Assembly (NCBI GenBank): GCA_002092835.1
Contig: LVWL01000023.1
Coordinates: 1-64,000, forward strand
Direction of reading: 5' to 3'
Source: Campylobacter concisus
Lineage (GTDB): Bacteria > Campylobacterota > Campylobacteria > Campylobacterales > Campylobacteraceae
Length of the DNA stretch: 64,000 nucleotides
How positions within the stretch are numbered: position 1 is the stretch's first letter; each line of letters begins with the position of its first letter. The position numbers and the translations under genes were made by a program. Positions 28,151-38,004 of this stretch are shown here, one piece after another. The notes below the pieces were generated by a model. That model worked only from the letters and a program-made list of their open reading frames with translations, was not told the origin of the DNA and did no database searches.

Positions 28151-29068
28151 TTAATCTATTAGAAGCGATTTTATATCTACTTTTTGTTCAATCATCTTAC
28201 TCTCGAGCATAAATTCTTGCGTAGCCTCAAGTGCTTTTATATCTTCAGGCGTGATCTTTGGACTAAAGTCATACTGCGGATACATCCTCTTTACCGCCTC
28301 TATGCTAAGCCCAGTCTCTTCAGCTGTAAATTTTAATGCCTCTTCCTCATTTGCTTTCATAAAAGCCAAAATTTCATCTTGAGCCTTTTTAAATTTTTCA
28401 ACTATATCTTTATGCTTTTTGTAAAATTCTCCACTTGTGGCAGTAACGATGACTGGAGTGATGACGCCCTTGCCTGTTGTTACGACACTAAGTCCTGATT
28501 TTTTAGCATTATAAGCAGCTGGTCCAGCAAGAAGTGCTGCATCGACACTGCCATTTTCAAGTGCAGCTTGTGCAGCTGGAATGCTCATAGAAACGAACTC
28601 TACGTCATTTATGCTTAGACCGCCAAGAGCAAGATACCTAACCAAAAGCTCATTTAATATCGTACCTTTTGGCCCTGCTATTTTTTTACCTTTTAAGTCT
28701 TTGGCGGTTTTTATGCCTTTATCTTTAGCAAATATCGCAAAAGCTTCAGGTGCTCTTGAATAGGCACTTATAATCTTTATGTCAGCTTTATTTGCCGCGG
28801 CAAGTATGACTGAAGTTCCGCCCACGCAGTTTAGAAACTGGAGCGAATTTGAAGCTAGAGCTTGAGTCTGCTTTGCACCTGATGTTATCTCAGAGTACTC
28901 AACTGGTATGCCAAAAGATTTAGCATAAAAGCCTTTAAATTTATCGACGATTGAGGGGACGTTTAGTGGCGATTTGACATAGGTCATACCGATCTTATCT
29001 AGCTCACTTGCGTTTGCGACTAGACAAAGCAAAGAGGCCGCACACAAAATCTTAAAAAACTTTCTCAT
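28151..29068 (-). CDS. ABC importer substrate-binding protein (SsuA/TauA/NMT1-like)
   Basis: 305 residues with a signal peptide (FFKILCAASLLCLVANA). The mature protein has the NMT1/SsuA-like bilobal pattern: IGMTYVKSPLNVPSIV, then DLKGKKIAGPKGTILNELLVRYL and ALENGSVDAALLAGPAA. The family binds small organic anions such as sulfonates, nitrate, taurine or pyrimidine precursors; the ligand here is not evident. It is the last gene of a four-gene operon, 76 bp after the ATPase gene. Confidence 0.88.
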   Translation of the reverse strand: MRKFFKILCAASLLCLVANASELDKIGMTYVKSPLNVPSIVDKFKGFYAKSFGIPVEYSEITSGAKQTQALASNSLQFLNCVGGTSVILAAANKADIKIISAYSRAPEAFAIFAKDKGIKTAKDLKGKKIAGPKGTILNELLVRYLALGGLSINDVEFVSMSIPAAQAALENGSVDAALLAGPAAYNAKKSGLSVVTTGKGVITPVIVTATSGEFYKKHKDIVEKFKKAQDEILAFMKANEEEALKFTAEETGLSIEAVKRMYPQYDFSPKITPEDIKALEATQEFMLESKMIEQKVDIKSLLID

Positions 29069-29144
29069 ATTTGCTCCTTTAAAAATTTTCCAAATTATAT
29101 AACTTTTTGCTTCGTTTTGGTTTTAATTATCATTTTATAAAATG

Positions 29145-29837
29145 CTAAATTTCACTCAAAATTTTACGCTTTAAGTTTATTAGCTCATCGCAAAGCAAAT
29201 CTCTTGGCTTAGCTAGATTTGACAGGTCATAGCTTGATTTCATCCCACCTTTTTCAAGCAAAATTATCTCGTCTGCTAAATATAGAGCTTCATCGACATT
29301 ATGAGTGACAAAAATGATGGTTTTACCAGCTTGAAGCTTTAAAATTTCAGCCTGCATGCTGGCTCTCGTAAAAGCATCAAGTGCTGCAAATGGCTCATCC
29401 ATAAGGATCAAATTTGCTTCGTATGCAAGCACTCTAGCAAGAGAAACGCGCGAGCTCATGCCGCCAGATAGCTGCGAAACAGCGGCAAATTTAAAGTCGC
29501 TAAGCCCTATCATTGATATGAGCCTATCTATTTTTGCCTCGTCTATCTCATGCTTTTTAAGCGCAAATACGATATTTTCATAGACATTTAAAAAAGGCAT
29601 TAGTCTAGGCTCTTGAAAGACGAAGCCAATCTTTGCTTGCTCTTTAAATTTTATCTCGCCAAGGCTTACACCCTCAAGTCCAGCAATAAGCCTTAAAAGA
29701 GTCGTTTTACCGCAACCACTTCTGCCAAGTATTACAGTGATCTTATTCTTTTTTATGCTTAAATTTAGCTCTTTTAGAACGTCGATACGCTTGTCATTAA
29801 TAAAAAAATGCTTGGATAAATTTAAAATTTCTATCAT
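29145..29837 (-). CDS. ABC importer ATPase (SsuB/TauB type)
   Basis: 230 residues. Walker A GRSGCGKTT, signature LSGGMSSRVSLARVL, Walker B LILMDEPFAALD and the switch His in VTHNVDEAL are intact. It matches the SsuB/TauB/NrtD group. Its start overlaps the permease gene by four bases (ATGA). Confidence 0.92.
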   Translation of the reverse strand: MIEILNLSKHFFINDKRIDVLKELNLSIKKNKITVILGRSGCGKTTLLRLIAGLEGVSLGEIKFKEQAKIGFVFQEPRLMPFLNVYENIVFALKKHEIDEAKIDRLISMIGLSDFKFAAVSQLSGGMSSRVSLARVLAYEANLILMDEPFAALDAFTRASMQAEILKLQAGKTIIFVTHNVDEALYLADEIILLEKGGMKSSYDLSNLAKPRDLLCDELINLKRKILSEI

Positions 29838-30583
29838 TTTTCACTTCGCAAAAGGCTAAATTTAGATATCAAAAATAAAAATATCCTATCTATGAGTACG
29901 CCGCAAATTCCTATCGTAAAAATGCCAACAAATATCCTATCTGCACGCGAAAGCTCCTCAGCATCAAGTATGAGATAGCCTAGTCCGCTAGAAGCTGCGA
30001 TCATCTCCGCTCCCACAATCGCTCGCATCGCGTAGCCAAAACCTATGCGCATACCGACAAAAATATCTTTTATGGCATTTTTTAGGATGATTTTGTAAAA
30101 AATTTCAAATTTACTAAAACAAAAAATTTTACCAACCTCAATAAGCTTCACATCGCAGCTAGTTAGCCCTTTTGAAATGCTTAAAAACATTGGAAAAAAC
30201 GATGCTAGGATGATAATAATAATTTTTGGTGTTTCGTTTATACCAAACCAAAGTACCAAAATAGCAATAAGGCTAAGCGGCGGAACATTTCTAAAAAACT
30301 CTAGTATCCACTCGTAATAAATACTAGCTTTTGGAAATAGCGCCGCCACTCCGCCAAAAGCAAATGCCAAAACAAAAGCCAAAATATAACCAATAAATAT
30401 ACGCTTAAAGCTAATCGCCACATGCGTTATTAGCTCACCACTTAAGCTCATATCAAACATTGTTTTAAGTGTCGTAATAGGACTTGGCAAGATATAAGGT
30501 GTGAAAATTTCTAGCTCACAAACGACCTGCCAGAGGGCAAAGATCGCTAGGATCAAAATGCTCTTTTTAAAAATTTCTATCAC
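29834..30583 (-). CDS. ABC importer permease (SsuC/TauC type)
   Basis: 249 residues, about six membrane helices. The cytoplasmic EAA loop appears as EVGKIFCFSKFEIFYKIILKNAIKDIFVGMRIG, the coupling region with the ATPase. Start and end overlap the neighbouring genes by four bases, so translation is coupled throughout. Confidence 0.92.
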   Translation of the reverse strand: MIEIFKKSILILAIFALWQVVCELEIFTPYILPSPITTLKTMFDMSLSGELITHVAISFKRIFIGYILAFVLAFAFGGVAALFPKASIYYEWILEFFRNVPPLSLIAILVLWFGINETPKIIIIILASFFPMFLSISKGLTSCDVKLIEVGKIFCFSKFEIFYKIILKNAIKDIFVGMRIGFGYAMRAIVGAEMIAASSGLGYLILDAEELSRADRIFVGIFTIGICGVLIDRIFLFLISKFSLLRSEK

Positions 30584-31188
30584 AGCCCATCTCCATTATG
30601 ACAGCCATTTTCACAGTATAAAAGCTCGATGATCTGATAGTTTTTAAGCTCGCTAAATTTATATGAAAATGCGTTTTGTATCTTTTCTTTGCTGCATAAG
30701 CTTAGTGTTTTTATGCCTAAATTTTCAAAAAATCCAGGAGGAATCGGACTTGATTCTATTTTGTTTATTTGTAAATTTATATCGTTTAACTCTTTAAAAT
30801 TTTTCCATGTTAAAAATGTAGTTCGCTCTAATTTTAAAGAATTTCCAAGCTCTGCCAAATCCTCACAAGGCGTTGTTATATAAAGCCACTCACCTTCTTT
30901 TAGCTTCGAGCTAAGTTCAATGGCGCTTTCAATTAAAATGGGGTTTAAGCTTGAAATATTGTTTGAAAATTCTTTGAAATTTGATCTTATAAAATTTACA
31001 GCTCTTGGACAGCGACTGTCTAAAACCATACCTTTAGAGCATAAATTTTTATATGAATTTTTGATATCGCTAACATGATCTTTTTCGCACTCCACTATGT
31101 TAAAGCCCTTATTTTGCAAAAGCTCTTTTAGTGCAGAGAAGTCATACATATTTTTTACAACGGGATTTAGCCAAAGTAGCTTTCTCAC
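30580..31188 (-). CDS. [FeFe]-hydrogenase H-cluster domain-like protein, non-canonical
   Basis: 202 residues, first gene of the ABC importer operon, starting at GTG behind GGAG. It resembles the C-terminal (H-cluster) domain of iron-only hydrogenases. DSRCPRAVNFI (Cys60) corresponds to motif L1 TSCCPxW, TPCEDLAEL (Cys108) to L2 MPCxxKxxE, and LLYCENGCHNGDG (Cys192, Cys196) to L3 MACxxGCxxGGG. Thus all four cysteines that bind the [4Fe-4S] part are kept, whereas the first Cys of TSCCP, the proton-relay residue, is Arg59 and the L2 Lys is absent. It lacks the usual N-terminal ferredoxin domains and is shorter than a full H domain. I infer a [4Fe-4S] protein without hydrogenase activity; its role with the importer is unknown. 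Confidence 0.65.
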   Translation of the reverse strand: MRKLLWLNPVVKNMYDFSALKELLQNKGFNIVECEKDHVSDIKNSYKNLCSKGMVLDSRCPRAVNFIRSNFKEFSNNISSLNPILIESAIELSSKLKEGEWLYITTPCEDLAELGNSLKLERTTFLTWKNFKELNDINLQINKIESSPIPPGFFENLGIKTLSLCSKEKIQNAFSYKFSELKNYQIIELLYCENGCHNGDGL

Positions 31189-31311
31189 GAGTTCTCCGTA
31201 ATTTTAATAATAGAAATCAAGATTCTATCATTTAAAAATTTAAACCAAGTAAAAAGAGCCTCTTATGACTAAAATCATAAAAGATAGGCAGTACAAAAAT
31301 ATAAATTTAGC

Positions 31312-32313
31312 CTACACTTTTATATCTAATTTCTGTTTTTGCTCCACTTTTTCCATTAGTTTTAGTATATCAACTCCGTTTTTCTCAAGTTGCATTAGCT
31401 CCTTAAGATAGGCAAATTTCTCATCTTTGTTGATGTCGTAAGTAGCCAGTTTCTCGCTTCGTCCGATCACTGAAGCATAGACTTTGTTGCCATCAAGTTT
31501 GTCCGTATTTTGCACATTATAAAGCGAGAGTACACCCTCTACCACCTCTTTAAAATCCGCCCCACTCTTCATGCCAGCTTTCATGAGCATAAGAAATCTC
31601 TGTCTGCTCTCTTCATCAGTGAAATTTATATTTTGTAGCGTCTGGTACTCAATTGGTGGCTTATTAGTGCTTGTTAGCATAGAGATAGCCTTTTTGCCTA
31701 TCGTAATGCTCTCCACACCGACTCTTTCGCCAAGATACTGCCTAAGTGCATAATCAATCCACTTATCTTTAAACTCATCTATGCTTAGGTCTTTATCAAG
31801 TATCTCAAACCCTTCCACGTGGCTCTTGTGACCAAGCCCAAGAAGTGTGTTATCAAGTTTTGATGTATACTCTTTTGCAAAGAGATCGATATCTGTTGGA
31901 TAATATCCTATGATCTCTTCGTGAGCTCTGCCAAAGCCAAGTGCTTTGGTCTGGTTGATAAAATTTTTGAGATCATTTATCTCATCTTGGCTGACTTGTT
32001 TGTCATATCCCATGAGCTTGCCCCAGATGCTTATCTTGCCATTAGCAGCTATGCCTGATAGCGAGAAATTGCTAGCAAATGTTAGATTCTCACTATTTTT
32101 TTGAAATTTTGTCGTATTTGTTTCATTTAAATTTATTGGCTCACCTCTAGTATCGGTATGACTTTTTTGCTCATCAACCAAACTACTAGATAAATCATTT
32201 AAAGAATTTTTGCCTGTATTTGGTTTAGTATTATTAGTATCAAGCTCTTGCGCTCTACTACTTTGCGAGCCAATATAAAAATTTGTCCCAACTCCATTTA
32301 CACTACCTATCAT
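31312..32313 (-). CDS. Hypothetical protein
   Basis: 333 residues, no signal peptide. The first 100 residues are rich in Ser, Asn and Thr and look disordered; the rest is helical with a repeated regular pattern (DEINDLKNFINQTKALGFGR, SRQRFLMLMKAGMKSG). One segment, DINKDEKFAYLKEL, looks faintly like an EF-hand loop but lacks the last Glu. Not recognised. It stands alone between the ABC operon and rplQ. Confidence 0.6.
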   Translation of the reverse strand: MIGSVNGVGTNFYIGSQSSRAQELDTNNTKPNTGKNSLNDLSSSLVDEQKSHTDTRGEPINLNETNTTKFQKNSENLTFASNFSLSGIAANGKISIWGKLMGYDKQVSQDEINDLKNFINQTKALGFGRAHEEIIGYYPTDIDLFAKEYTSKLDNTLLGLGHKSHVEGFEILDKDLSIDEFKDKWIDYALRQYLGERVGVESITIGKKAISMLTSTNKPPIEYQTLQNINFTDEESRQRFLMLMKAGMKSGADFKEVVEGVLSLYNVQNTDKLDGNKVYASVIGRSEKLATYDINKDEKFAYLKELMQLEKNGVDILKLMEKVEQKQKLDIKV

Positions 32314-32565
32314 CTCAAATCCTTTGAAATTTATTAGATGCCTGAAACAAATATCGTCTTAATAAAATAAAATTTTAGCATAGAGTTCAAAGGTAAAAAT
32401 TTAAAATATATGATTTTAGATTAAAGGATTTACAACTTTTAACTATAAAATTTATGGTTTTGGTTAATAATTTTGGTAGATAATTAAAGAAATTTATAGC
32501 TTTAAAAAACTTTTGGAAAAAGGATTTTATTTTAAAAGTGGGAAATTTTATATAAAAAATAAAAA

Positions 32566-32583
32566 AGAGAGCCGAAGCTCTCT
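32566..32583 (-). terminator. Terminator of the ribosomal operon
   Basis: On the minus strand AGAGAGC-TTCG-GCTCTCT followed by TTTTTTATTTTTT, directly after rplQ. A classical intrinsic terminator with a stable UUCG loop. Confidence 0.9.
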
Positions 32584-32588
32584 AATAA

Positions 32589-32945
32589 TTATTCAACTAC
32601 TAGCTCTATATAAGCCATCTCTGCCGCGTCGCCTCTGCGAACACGAGTCTTGATGATTCTTGTATAGCCACCATTGCGCTCTTTGAATTTTGGAGCTACT
32701 TCAGTAACTAATTTATTTGTTGTTTCTTTGTCTTGTAAAGAAGCAAATACTGCTCTATGAGCATTAGAGTCACCTTTTTTAGCTCTTGTGATTAGCTTTT
32801 CAACATAGCTTCTAAGCTCTTTTGCTTTTGGTAAAGTCGTCTCTATCTTTTCACTTTTGATGATAGCTATCGCCAAATTTTTAAGCAATGCAGATCTATG
32901 AGATGACGTTCTACCAAGTTTGCGATATCCGTGTTTATGTCTCAT
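32589..32945 (-). CDS. rplQ: Ribosomal protein bL17
   Basis: 118 residues of the large subunit. [17 protein letters not shown] is the family's N-terminus and [14 protein letters not shown] its end. Last gene of the long ribosomal operon, 11 bp after rpoA, just before the terminator. Confidence 0.98.
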   Translation of the reverse strand: MRHKHGYRKLGRTSSHRSALLKNLAIAIIKSEKIETTLPKAKELRSYVEKLITRAKKGDSNAHRAVFASLQDKETTNKLVTEVAPKFKERNGGYTRIIKTRVRRGDAAEMAYIELVVE

Positions 32946-32956
32946 CTATTGTCCTT

Positions 32957-33972
32957 TTATTCTTTTACACTCATTTGTGCTTTAAGCTCGGTTATTTTCT
33001 TTCTTAGTTGCTCTTTGCCATCTTTTAACACATCGGCACCAACTGGATAGCCTATCTCTTCCATAACCGCTTTAATCTCTTCAAGAGATTTTTTACCTAA
33101 ATTTTTAAGCTCTTTAAGCTCATTTTCGTCCATTAGCGCAAGCTCGCCAATAAATCTAATATCAGCTTTGTCAAGGCAGTTGAAGCTTCTAGCGCTTAAA
33201 TTTAGATCTTCTACGCTAGAAAGTAACTTTGAAAACTCACCGCCTGCACTTGAGCTAGTAACTGGAGTACTAACATCAATATCTAAAATTCCTTTAAATA
33301 CTGACATTTGTTGATACATAGCTTCTAAACAATTTTTAAAAGCCTCTATCGGACTAACTTGACCATCAGTTGTTATAGTAAATACGATCTTTTCATAGTC
33401 CGGATCATCCTCAACTAAGACATTTTGTATATCATAAACTGCTTTTTTAACAGGTGTAAAAAAAGCATCAAGTGCGATATAGTCGTCTTCAATCTCTTCT
33501 CTGATCTCTTCACTAGGAACATATCCGATACCTTTTTGAATGATAACTGAAAAATTTAACTCAGCATCTTCGTTTATTGTAGCAAGGTATGCGTCTGGGT
33601 TAACGATCTCAACTAGATCATTATTTAGATCAGCCCCAGTTATCTCTTTTGGTCCTTTAAAGCTATACTCTATAACTTCGCGCTCACTGGTACTTTTTAA
33701 TTTAAATCTGATCTTTTTCAAATTTATAATAAAAAAAGCTACGTCTTCTAGCATACCACGCATACTATCAAATTCATGCTAACGCCTTTTATCTTTACAC
33801 CAATAGGAGCAAAACCTACTGTGCTTGTGTAAAGAAGACGACGCAATGGGTGAGCCAAGGTAACAGCATAACCCGCCTCAAAAGGATATGCTGTAATGTT
33901 AGCAACATTTTCACTAACACTTTTAACTTCAATTTCAGTTGGCATATAAGCTGATGTAGTAATCTTTCTCAT
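32957..33972 (-). CDS. rpoA: RNA polymerase alpha subunit, frameshifted
   Basis: Alpha subunit that starts assembly of RNA polymerase and contacts UP elements. The N-terminal domain has [18 protein letters not shown] and the C-terminal domain [16 protein letters not shown]. The N-terminal frame (from 33972) ends at 33748 after VKIKGVS; near 33778 AGCATG should read AGCCATG, which restores [15 protein letters not shown] and a single protein of 338 residues. Since rpoA is essential, this break must be a sequence error or be rescued. It lies between rpsD and rplQ as in other bacteria. Confidence 0.96.
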
Positions 33973-33986
33973 CTTTATACCCTCTA

Positions 33987-34613
33987 TTATTTTGAATAAA
34001 GCTCTACTATAAATCTTTCCTCAACAGGAATGATAACCTCTTCTCTTTCTGGATTTCTAGTGAAAATTCCAAATTTTTTCTCTTTTTCAACATCTACCCA
34101 AGCAACAATACCAGTTTGTGCTGTAAGATCTATCGCACGAACAATTTGTGGATTGTTTTTAGATTTTTCAACAATCTCTACTTTTGCACCTGGCTCAACT
34201 CTATAAGATGGGATGTCCACTCTCTTGCCATTTACTAAAATATGTCCGTGAGTTACAAGCTGGCGAGCAAAACGACGAGTTGTTGCAAAGCCCATTCTGT
34301 AAACAACATTATCTAATCTTTGCTCTAGTAGTTGAACCAAAAGGGCACCAGTATTGCCCTCGCGGCGTGCTGCTTCTTGGAACAATCTTCTAAATTGTTT
34401 CTCTGAAACACCGTACATAAATTTAGCTTTTTGTTTCTCACGAAGTTGTAAGCCATATTCGCTTATTTTTGCTCTTCTTTGTCCATGTTGTCCTGGCGCA
34501 TAAGGTCTTTTTTCAAAAGCACTTTTACCAGCAAGTCTTCTTTCGCCTTTTAACGCAAGAGACACACCAAGACGTCTTTCTAATTTTTCAACAGGTCCTG
34601 TATATCTAGCCAT
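33987..34613 (-). CDS. rpsD: Ribosomal protein uS4
   Basis: 208 residues; 16S rRNA binding and assembly of the small subunit. The S4 RNA-binding domain reads [21 protein letters not shown]. The N-terminus [16 protein letters not shown] is typical. It lacks the zinc cysteines. 14 bp ahead of rpoA. Confidence 0.98.
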   Translation of the reverse strand: MARYTGPVEKLERRLGVSLALKGERRLAGKSAFEKRPYAPGQHGQRRAKISEYGLQLREKQKAKFMYGVSEKQFRRLFQEAARREGNTGALLVQLLEQRLDNVVYRMGFATTRRFARQLVTHGHILVNGKRVDIPSYRVEPGAKVEIVEKSKNNPQIVRAIDLTAQTGIVAWVDVEKEKKFGIFTRNPEREEVIIPVEERFIVELYSK

Positions 34614-34638
34614 AATAATTTCTCCTATTTTTCTCTAA

Positions 34639-35031
34639 TTATACGCGGCGGCGTTTTGGCGGTCTACAACCATTGTGTGGTAAAGGTGTAATGTCTTTAA
34701 AGAAAGATACTTTAATTCCTTCAACAGTTCCTACACTTTTAACAGCCGTTTCACGTCCGCTACCTGGACCTTGAACCTTAATACCAACTTCTTTTATACC
34801 ATGCTCTTTTGCCTTATTTAGAGCATCTTCAACTGCCTGTTGGGCTGCATAAGGAGTTGATTTTTTACTACCTTTAAAGCCTAAGCCACCTGCACTACTC
34901 CATGCAATAGCATTTCCCATTTCATCAGTTACAGTTACCATAGTATTGTTAAATGTTGCACTGATATAAACGATACCTTTGGCTATACTTTTTCTAACTA
35001 CTTTTTTCTTAACAATTTTTCTTTTCGCCAT
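34639..35031 (-). CDS. rpsK: Ribosomal protein uS11
   Basis: 130 residues. Family motifs are [33 protein letters not shown] and the C-terminal [15 protein letters not shown]. Part of the platform of the small subunit. Confidence 0.98.
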   Translation of the reverse strand: MAKRKIVKKKVVRKSIAKGIVYISATFNNTMVTVTDEMGNAIAWSSAGGLGFKGSKKSTPYAAQQAVEDALNKAKEHGIKEVGIKVQGPGSGRETAVKSVGTVEGIKVSFFKDITPLPHNGCRPPKRRRV

Positions 35032-35053
35032 TTATTATCCTTTAACCCTTGCC

Positions 35054-35422
35054 TTACTTAGTAGCTGCACCGACAGTTTTACGTCTGCCTTTTCTGGTTC
35101 TAGCATTAGTTTTAGTCTTTTGACCACGAACAGGAAGACCTTTTCTGTGGCGAAGACCTCTATAACTTCCAAGATCCATAAGAGCTTTGATATCCATAGC
35201 AACTTGTTTTCTCAAATCACCCTCAACGATATGATGCTCTTGAATTTCTTTACGAATAGCTGCCGCTTCGTCTTCACTAAGCTCATAGACTCTCTTGTCA
35301 TAAGAAATTCCAGCTGCGTCAAGAATTTGACGAGATTTATAAAGACCTATACCATAGATATAAGTCAAACCATACTCTATTCTCTTTTTGTTTGGTAAAT
35401 CTACACCTGCAATACGTGCCAT
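35054..35422 (-). CDS. rpsM: Ribosomal protein uS13
   Basis: 122 residues. [20 protein letters not shown] and the C-terminal [20 protein letters not shown] are diagnostic. Located in the 30S head. It follows rpmJ by 3 bp. Confidence 0.98.
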   Translation of the reverse strand: MARIAGVDLPNKKRIEYGLTYIYGIGLYKSRQILDAAGISYDKRVYELSEDEAAAIRKEIQEHHIVEGDLRKQVAMDIKALMDLGSYRGLRHRKGLPVRGQKTKTNARTRKGRRKTVGAATK

Positions 35423-35425
35423 GCC

Positions 35426-35539
35426 TTATCCTTGTCTTTGTTTATGTTTTGGATTTTCGCAGATAACACGAATTATGCCACTACGTTTGACAATTTTACA
35501 TTTGTCACACATCTTCTTTACAGAAGGACGAACTTTCAT
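35426..35539 (-). CDS. rpmJ: Ribosomal protein bL36
   Basis: 37 residues, found by reading the minus strand: start [15 protein letters not shown], end PKHKQRQG. The zinc-binding CDKC, C and H pattern is present, so this is the zinc-type L36. It is shorter than most ORF filters. Confidence 0.97.
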   Translation of the reverse strand: MKVRPSVKKMCDKCKIVKRSGIIRVICENPKHKQRQG

Positions 35540-35584
35540 TTTAGTCTCCTAAAAATTTATTCCACTTTTTTAGGGGCTGCATCA

Positions 35585-35643
35585 GGTCTAAAGAAATAAT
35601 TTAGACCAACTATTTTCAAAATAAGTGGGGAACTTTGAAAATA
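35585..35643. repeat. Two hairpins between infA and rpmJ
   Basis: GGTCTAAA (35585-35592) pairs with TTTAGACC (35600-35607), and TATTTTCAAA (35611-35620) pairs with TTTGAAAATA (35634-35643). They lie in the 189-bp gap inside the operon. Neither has a clear T run, so an mRNA-processing or regulatory role is more likely than termination. Confidence 0.5.
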
Positions 35644-35728
35644 ATTCTTCATACAGCTTTTCGCAAAGCTTAGATTTTATCCAAAACCAGCTTTAATTTT
35701 ACTTAGCATATTTACCACAAAGTCAAAT

Positions 35729-35947
35729 TTACTTATATCTATAAGTGATCCTGCCCTTGTCTAGGCTATATGGCGTAAGTTCTACTTTTACTCGGTCGCC
35801 AGGCATTATCTTTATATAATGCATTCTCATCTTACCGGCGATATGACATAAAATTATATGTTTGTTGTCAAGCTCAACTTTAAAAGTTGCATTTGGCAGT
35901 GCTTCAACAACATTTCCATCAATCTCAATGACATCGTCTTTTGCCAC
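35729..35947 (-). CDS. infA: Translation initiation factor IF-1
   Basis: 72 residues of a single S1/OB fold: [37 protein letters not shown] and KGRITYRYK are the family's landmarks. It occupies the A-site during initiation. 34 bp after map. Confidence 0.98.
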
Positions 35948-35981
35948 AAACTCTCCTTTCTTTAAATTTTTGCTATAAATT

Positions 35982-36740
35982 TTATGCTTGGCTTAAAATT
36001 TCGGCTTTGCCATTAACTATCGCCATACAATGCTCATAATGGCTGGTTCTTAAACCATCTTTTGAGGTTACTTTCCAGTTATCGCTTCCTAAAACTGGCG
36101 TGCCGTCTTTTTGGCAGATCATCGGCTCTATACAAAAAACCATTCCATCTTTTATCTTTGGTCCGGCTTTTGGGTTATGTCCCTCAAGGTAGTTTGGAAT
36201 TTCTGGCTCTTCGTGTGGCCTTCTACCTATACCGTGACCACAATATCCACGCAAAGGCACATAGCCTCTACCTAGTATAAATTTCTCAAGCTCGTAGCAA
36301 ATTTCTTTAAAATGCATACCAGCTCTTATGAAATCTATCGCAAAATATAGTGCATCTTTTGAGCAAGCTATCAAGGCTTCATCTTCTTTTGAAATTTTAC
36401 CAACCCCAAAAGTCCTAGCTGAATCACCAAAATAACCATCTAAATTTGAGCCAATATCAACACTAACGATATCGCCCTCTTTTAGTTTGTATTCATTTGG
36501 AATTCCGTGGATCACCACTTCATTGACGCTTATGCAAGCTGCATTTGGGAAGCCATAAAGACCTTTAAAAGCAGGTTTTGCCCCAGCAGCCCTTATCATA
36601 TCTTCACAAATTTTATCTATCTCAAGAAGGGAAATTCCAGGCTTTATAATCGTAGAAATGTAATCAAGAGTTCGAGCGACGATCTTGTTCGCCGCTCTCA
36701 TTTTCTCTATCTCAGCTGGTCTTTTTAGCGTGATAGCCAT
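35982..36740 (-). CDS. map: Methionine aminopeptidase, type I
   Basis: 252 residues. Removes N-terminal Met co-translationally. The metal ligands appear in order: [16 protein letters not shown] (two Asp), [12 protein letters not shown] (His), FCIEPM (Glu) and the final Glu in SHYEHC. The order secY-map-infA is usual. One base separates it from secY. Confidence 0.96.
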   Translation of the reverse strand: MAITLKRPAEIEKMRAANKIVARTLDYISTIIKPGISLLEIDKICEDMIRAAGAKPAFKGLYGFPNAACISVNEVVIHGIPNEYKLKEGDIVSVDIGSNLDGYFGDSARTFGVGKISKEDEALIACSKDALYFAIDFIRAGMHFKEICYELEKFILGRGYVPLRGYCGHGIGRRPHEEPEIPNYLEGHNPKAGPKIKDGMVFCIEPMICQKDGTPVLGSDNWKVTSKDGLRTSHYEHCMAIVNGKAEILSQA

Positions 36741-36741
36741 T

Positions 36742-38004
36742 TTATAGACCTACTGCACTTAGAGTTTGGTATTTATTTGTATAAGACTGAGCTTCTATAC
36801 GTCTCATAGTATCAAGTGCTACTGAAACAACGATAAGTACTGACGTGCCACCAAAATAAAATGGAACACCCATAGTCTTTACAAGTACCCAAGGTAGTGT
36901 TGAAATGATACCCAAGTATAAAGCACCGCCCAAAGTTAGCCTGCCAGCTACTTCATTTAGATAGCTAGCTGTACTCTCGCCTGGCCTAACACCTGGGATA
37001 AATCCGCCTTGTTTTTTCAAATTTTCACTTATATCTTTTGTGTTAAACACGATCGATGCATAGAAAAACGCAAAGAAGATGATAAATAAAAATGTTAAAA
37101 AGTTAAACATATAGCCATTTGGACTTAAAAAGTCGTTGATAGCTTGGATGATCGGATTTGTACTAGCTTGTAAAATAGTACTAGGAAACATCAAAATCGC
37201 ACTAGCAAATATCGGTGGGATAACGCCGCTTAAATTTACTTTGATCGGTATATAGTTCATTATACGTTTGTTTTGATTTTCCATTATCACTTTTCTTGAG
37301 TAAGAAATAGGAATACGCCTTTCGCCCATCTCGACAAATATAATAGCACCAATAGTAGCTAAGATAATCACCAAAATAGCGATAACTGTTAGGAAATTCA
37401 TCTCAGAAGTATTTACCAAATTTACAGTTCCACCGATCGCACTAGGTATGCCAGAGACGATACCAGCAAAGATGATAAGACTTATACCGTTGCCTATACC
37501 ACGCTGTGTTATTTGCTCACCTATCCACATAAGCAGCATAGTTCCAGTTAGCATAGATACAGCAGATATCGCGATAAATAAATTTATATCTATCATGATA
37601 GCTTGTTCGCCACCGCGTCCGCTTAAGCTTTGAAGTCCAATAGAAACACCGATTGATTGCACAAGAGTGATGACAATTGTTGCATAGCGTATAATTTGCA
37701 TATATTTTTGCATACCGTCACGCTCTTTTTTCATCTGACCTAATTTCGGAAATGTTGCTGCTAAAAGCTCCATAATGATCGAAGCTGTAATGTAAGGCAT
37801 AATACCTAGAGAGATTATACTTAAACGCTCAGCAGCTTTACCGCTAAACATATTAAATAGACCCAAGGCATTGCTATTGTTTGAATTAAAAAATTCTTTA
37901 ATTACGTCGACATTAACACCAGGAACTGGCACATAAGCCAGTATCCTGTATGCGAACAAAAATGCCAACGTGATTAAAATCTTGTTGGTCAGTGTTTTAT
38001 CCAT
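36742..38004 (-). CDS. secY: SecY, protein translocase channel subunit
   Basis: 420 residues with ten membrane helices. The N-terminal KILITLAFLFAYRILAYVPVPGV, GIMPYITASIIMELL and GERRIPISYSRK are conserved SecY regions; the cytoplasmic loop with GGFIPGVRPGESTASYL is the Sec61/SecY signature for SecA and ribosome contact. It starts on the last base of rplO. Confidence 0.97.
   Translation of the reverse strand: MDKTLTNKILITLAFLFAYRILAYVPVPGVNVDVIKEFFNSNNSNALGLFNMFSGKAAERLSIISLGIMPYITASIIMELLAATFPKLGQMKKERDGMQKYMQIIRYATIVITLVQSIGVSIGLQSLSGRGGEQAIMIDINLFIAISAVSMLTGTMLLMWIGEQITQRGIGNGISLIIFAGIVSGIPSAIGGTVNLVNTSEMNFLTVIAILVIILATIGAIIFVEMGERRIPISYSRKVIMENQNKRIMNYIPIKVNLSGVIPPIFASAILMFPSTILQASTNPIIQAINDFLSPNGYMFNFLTFLFIIFFAFFYASIVFNTKDISENLKKQGGFIPGVRPGESTASYLNEVAGRLTLGGALYLGIISTLPWVLVKTMGVPFYFGGTSVLIVVSVALDTMRRIEAQSYTNKYQTLSAVGL

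Noticed and set aside
31312-32313. EF-hand in the hypothetical protein
   Set aside because: DINKDEKFAYLKEL has acidic positions 1, 3 and 5 but Lys rather than Glu at position 12, and no second hand.
1929-33972. True pseudogenisation of nosZ, tkt, murE and rpoA
   Set aside because: All breaks are single missing bases with otherwise intact coding sequence, and rpoA and murE are indispensable.
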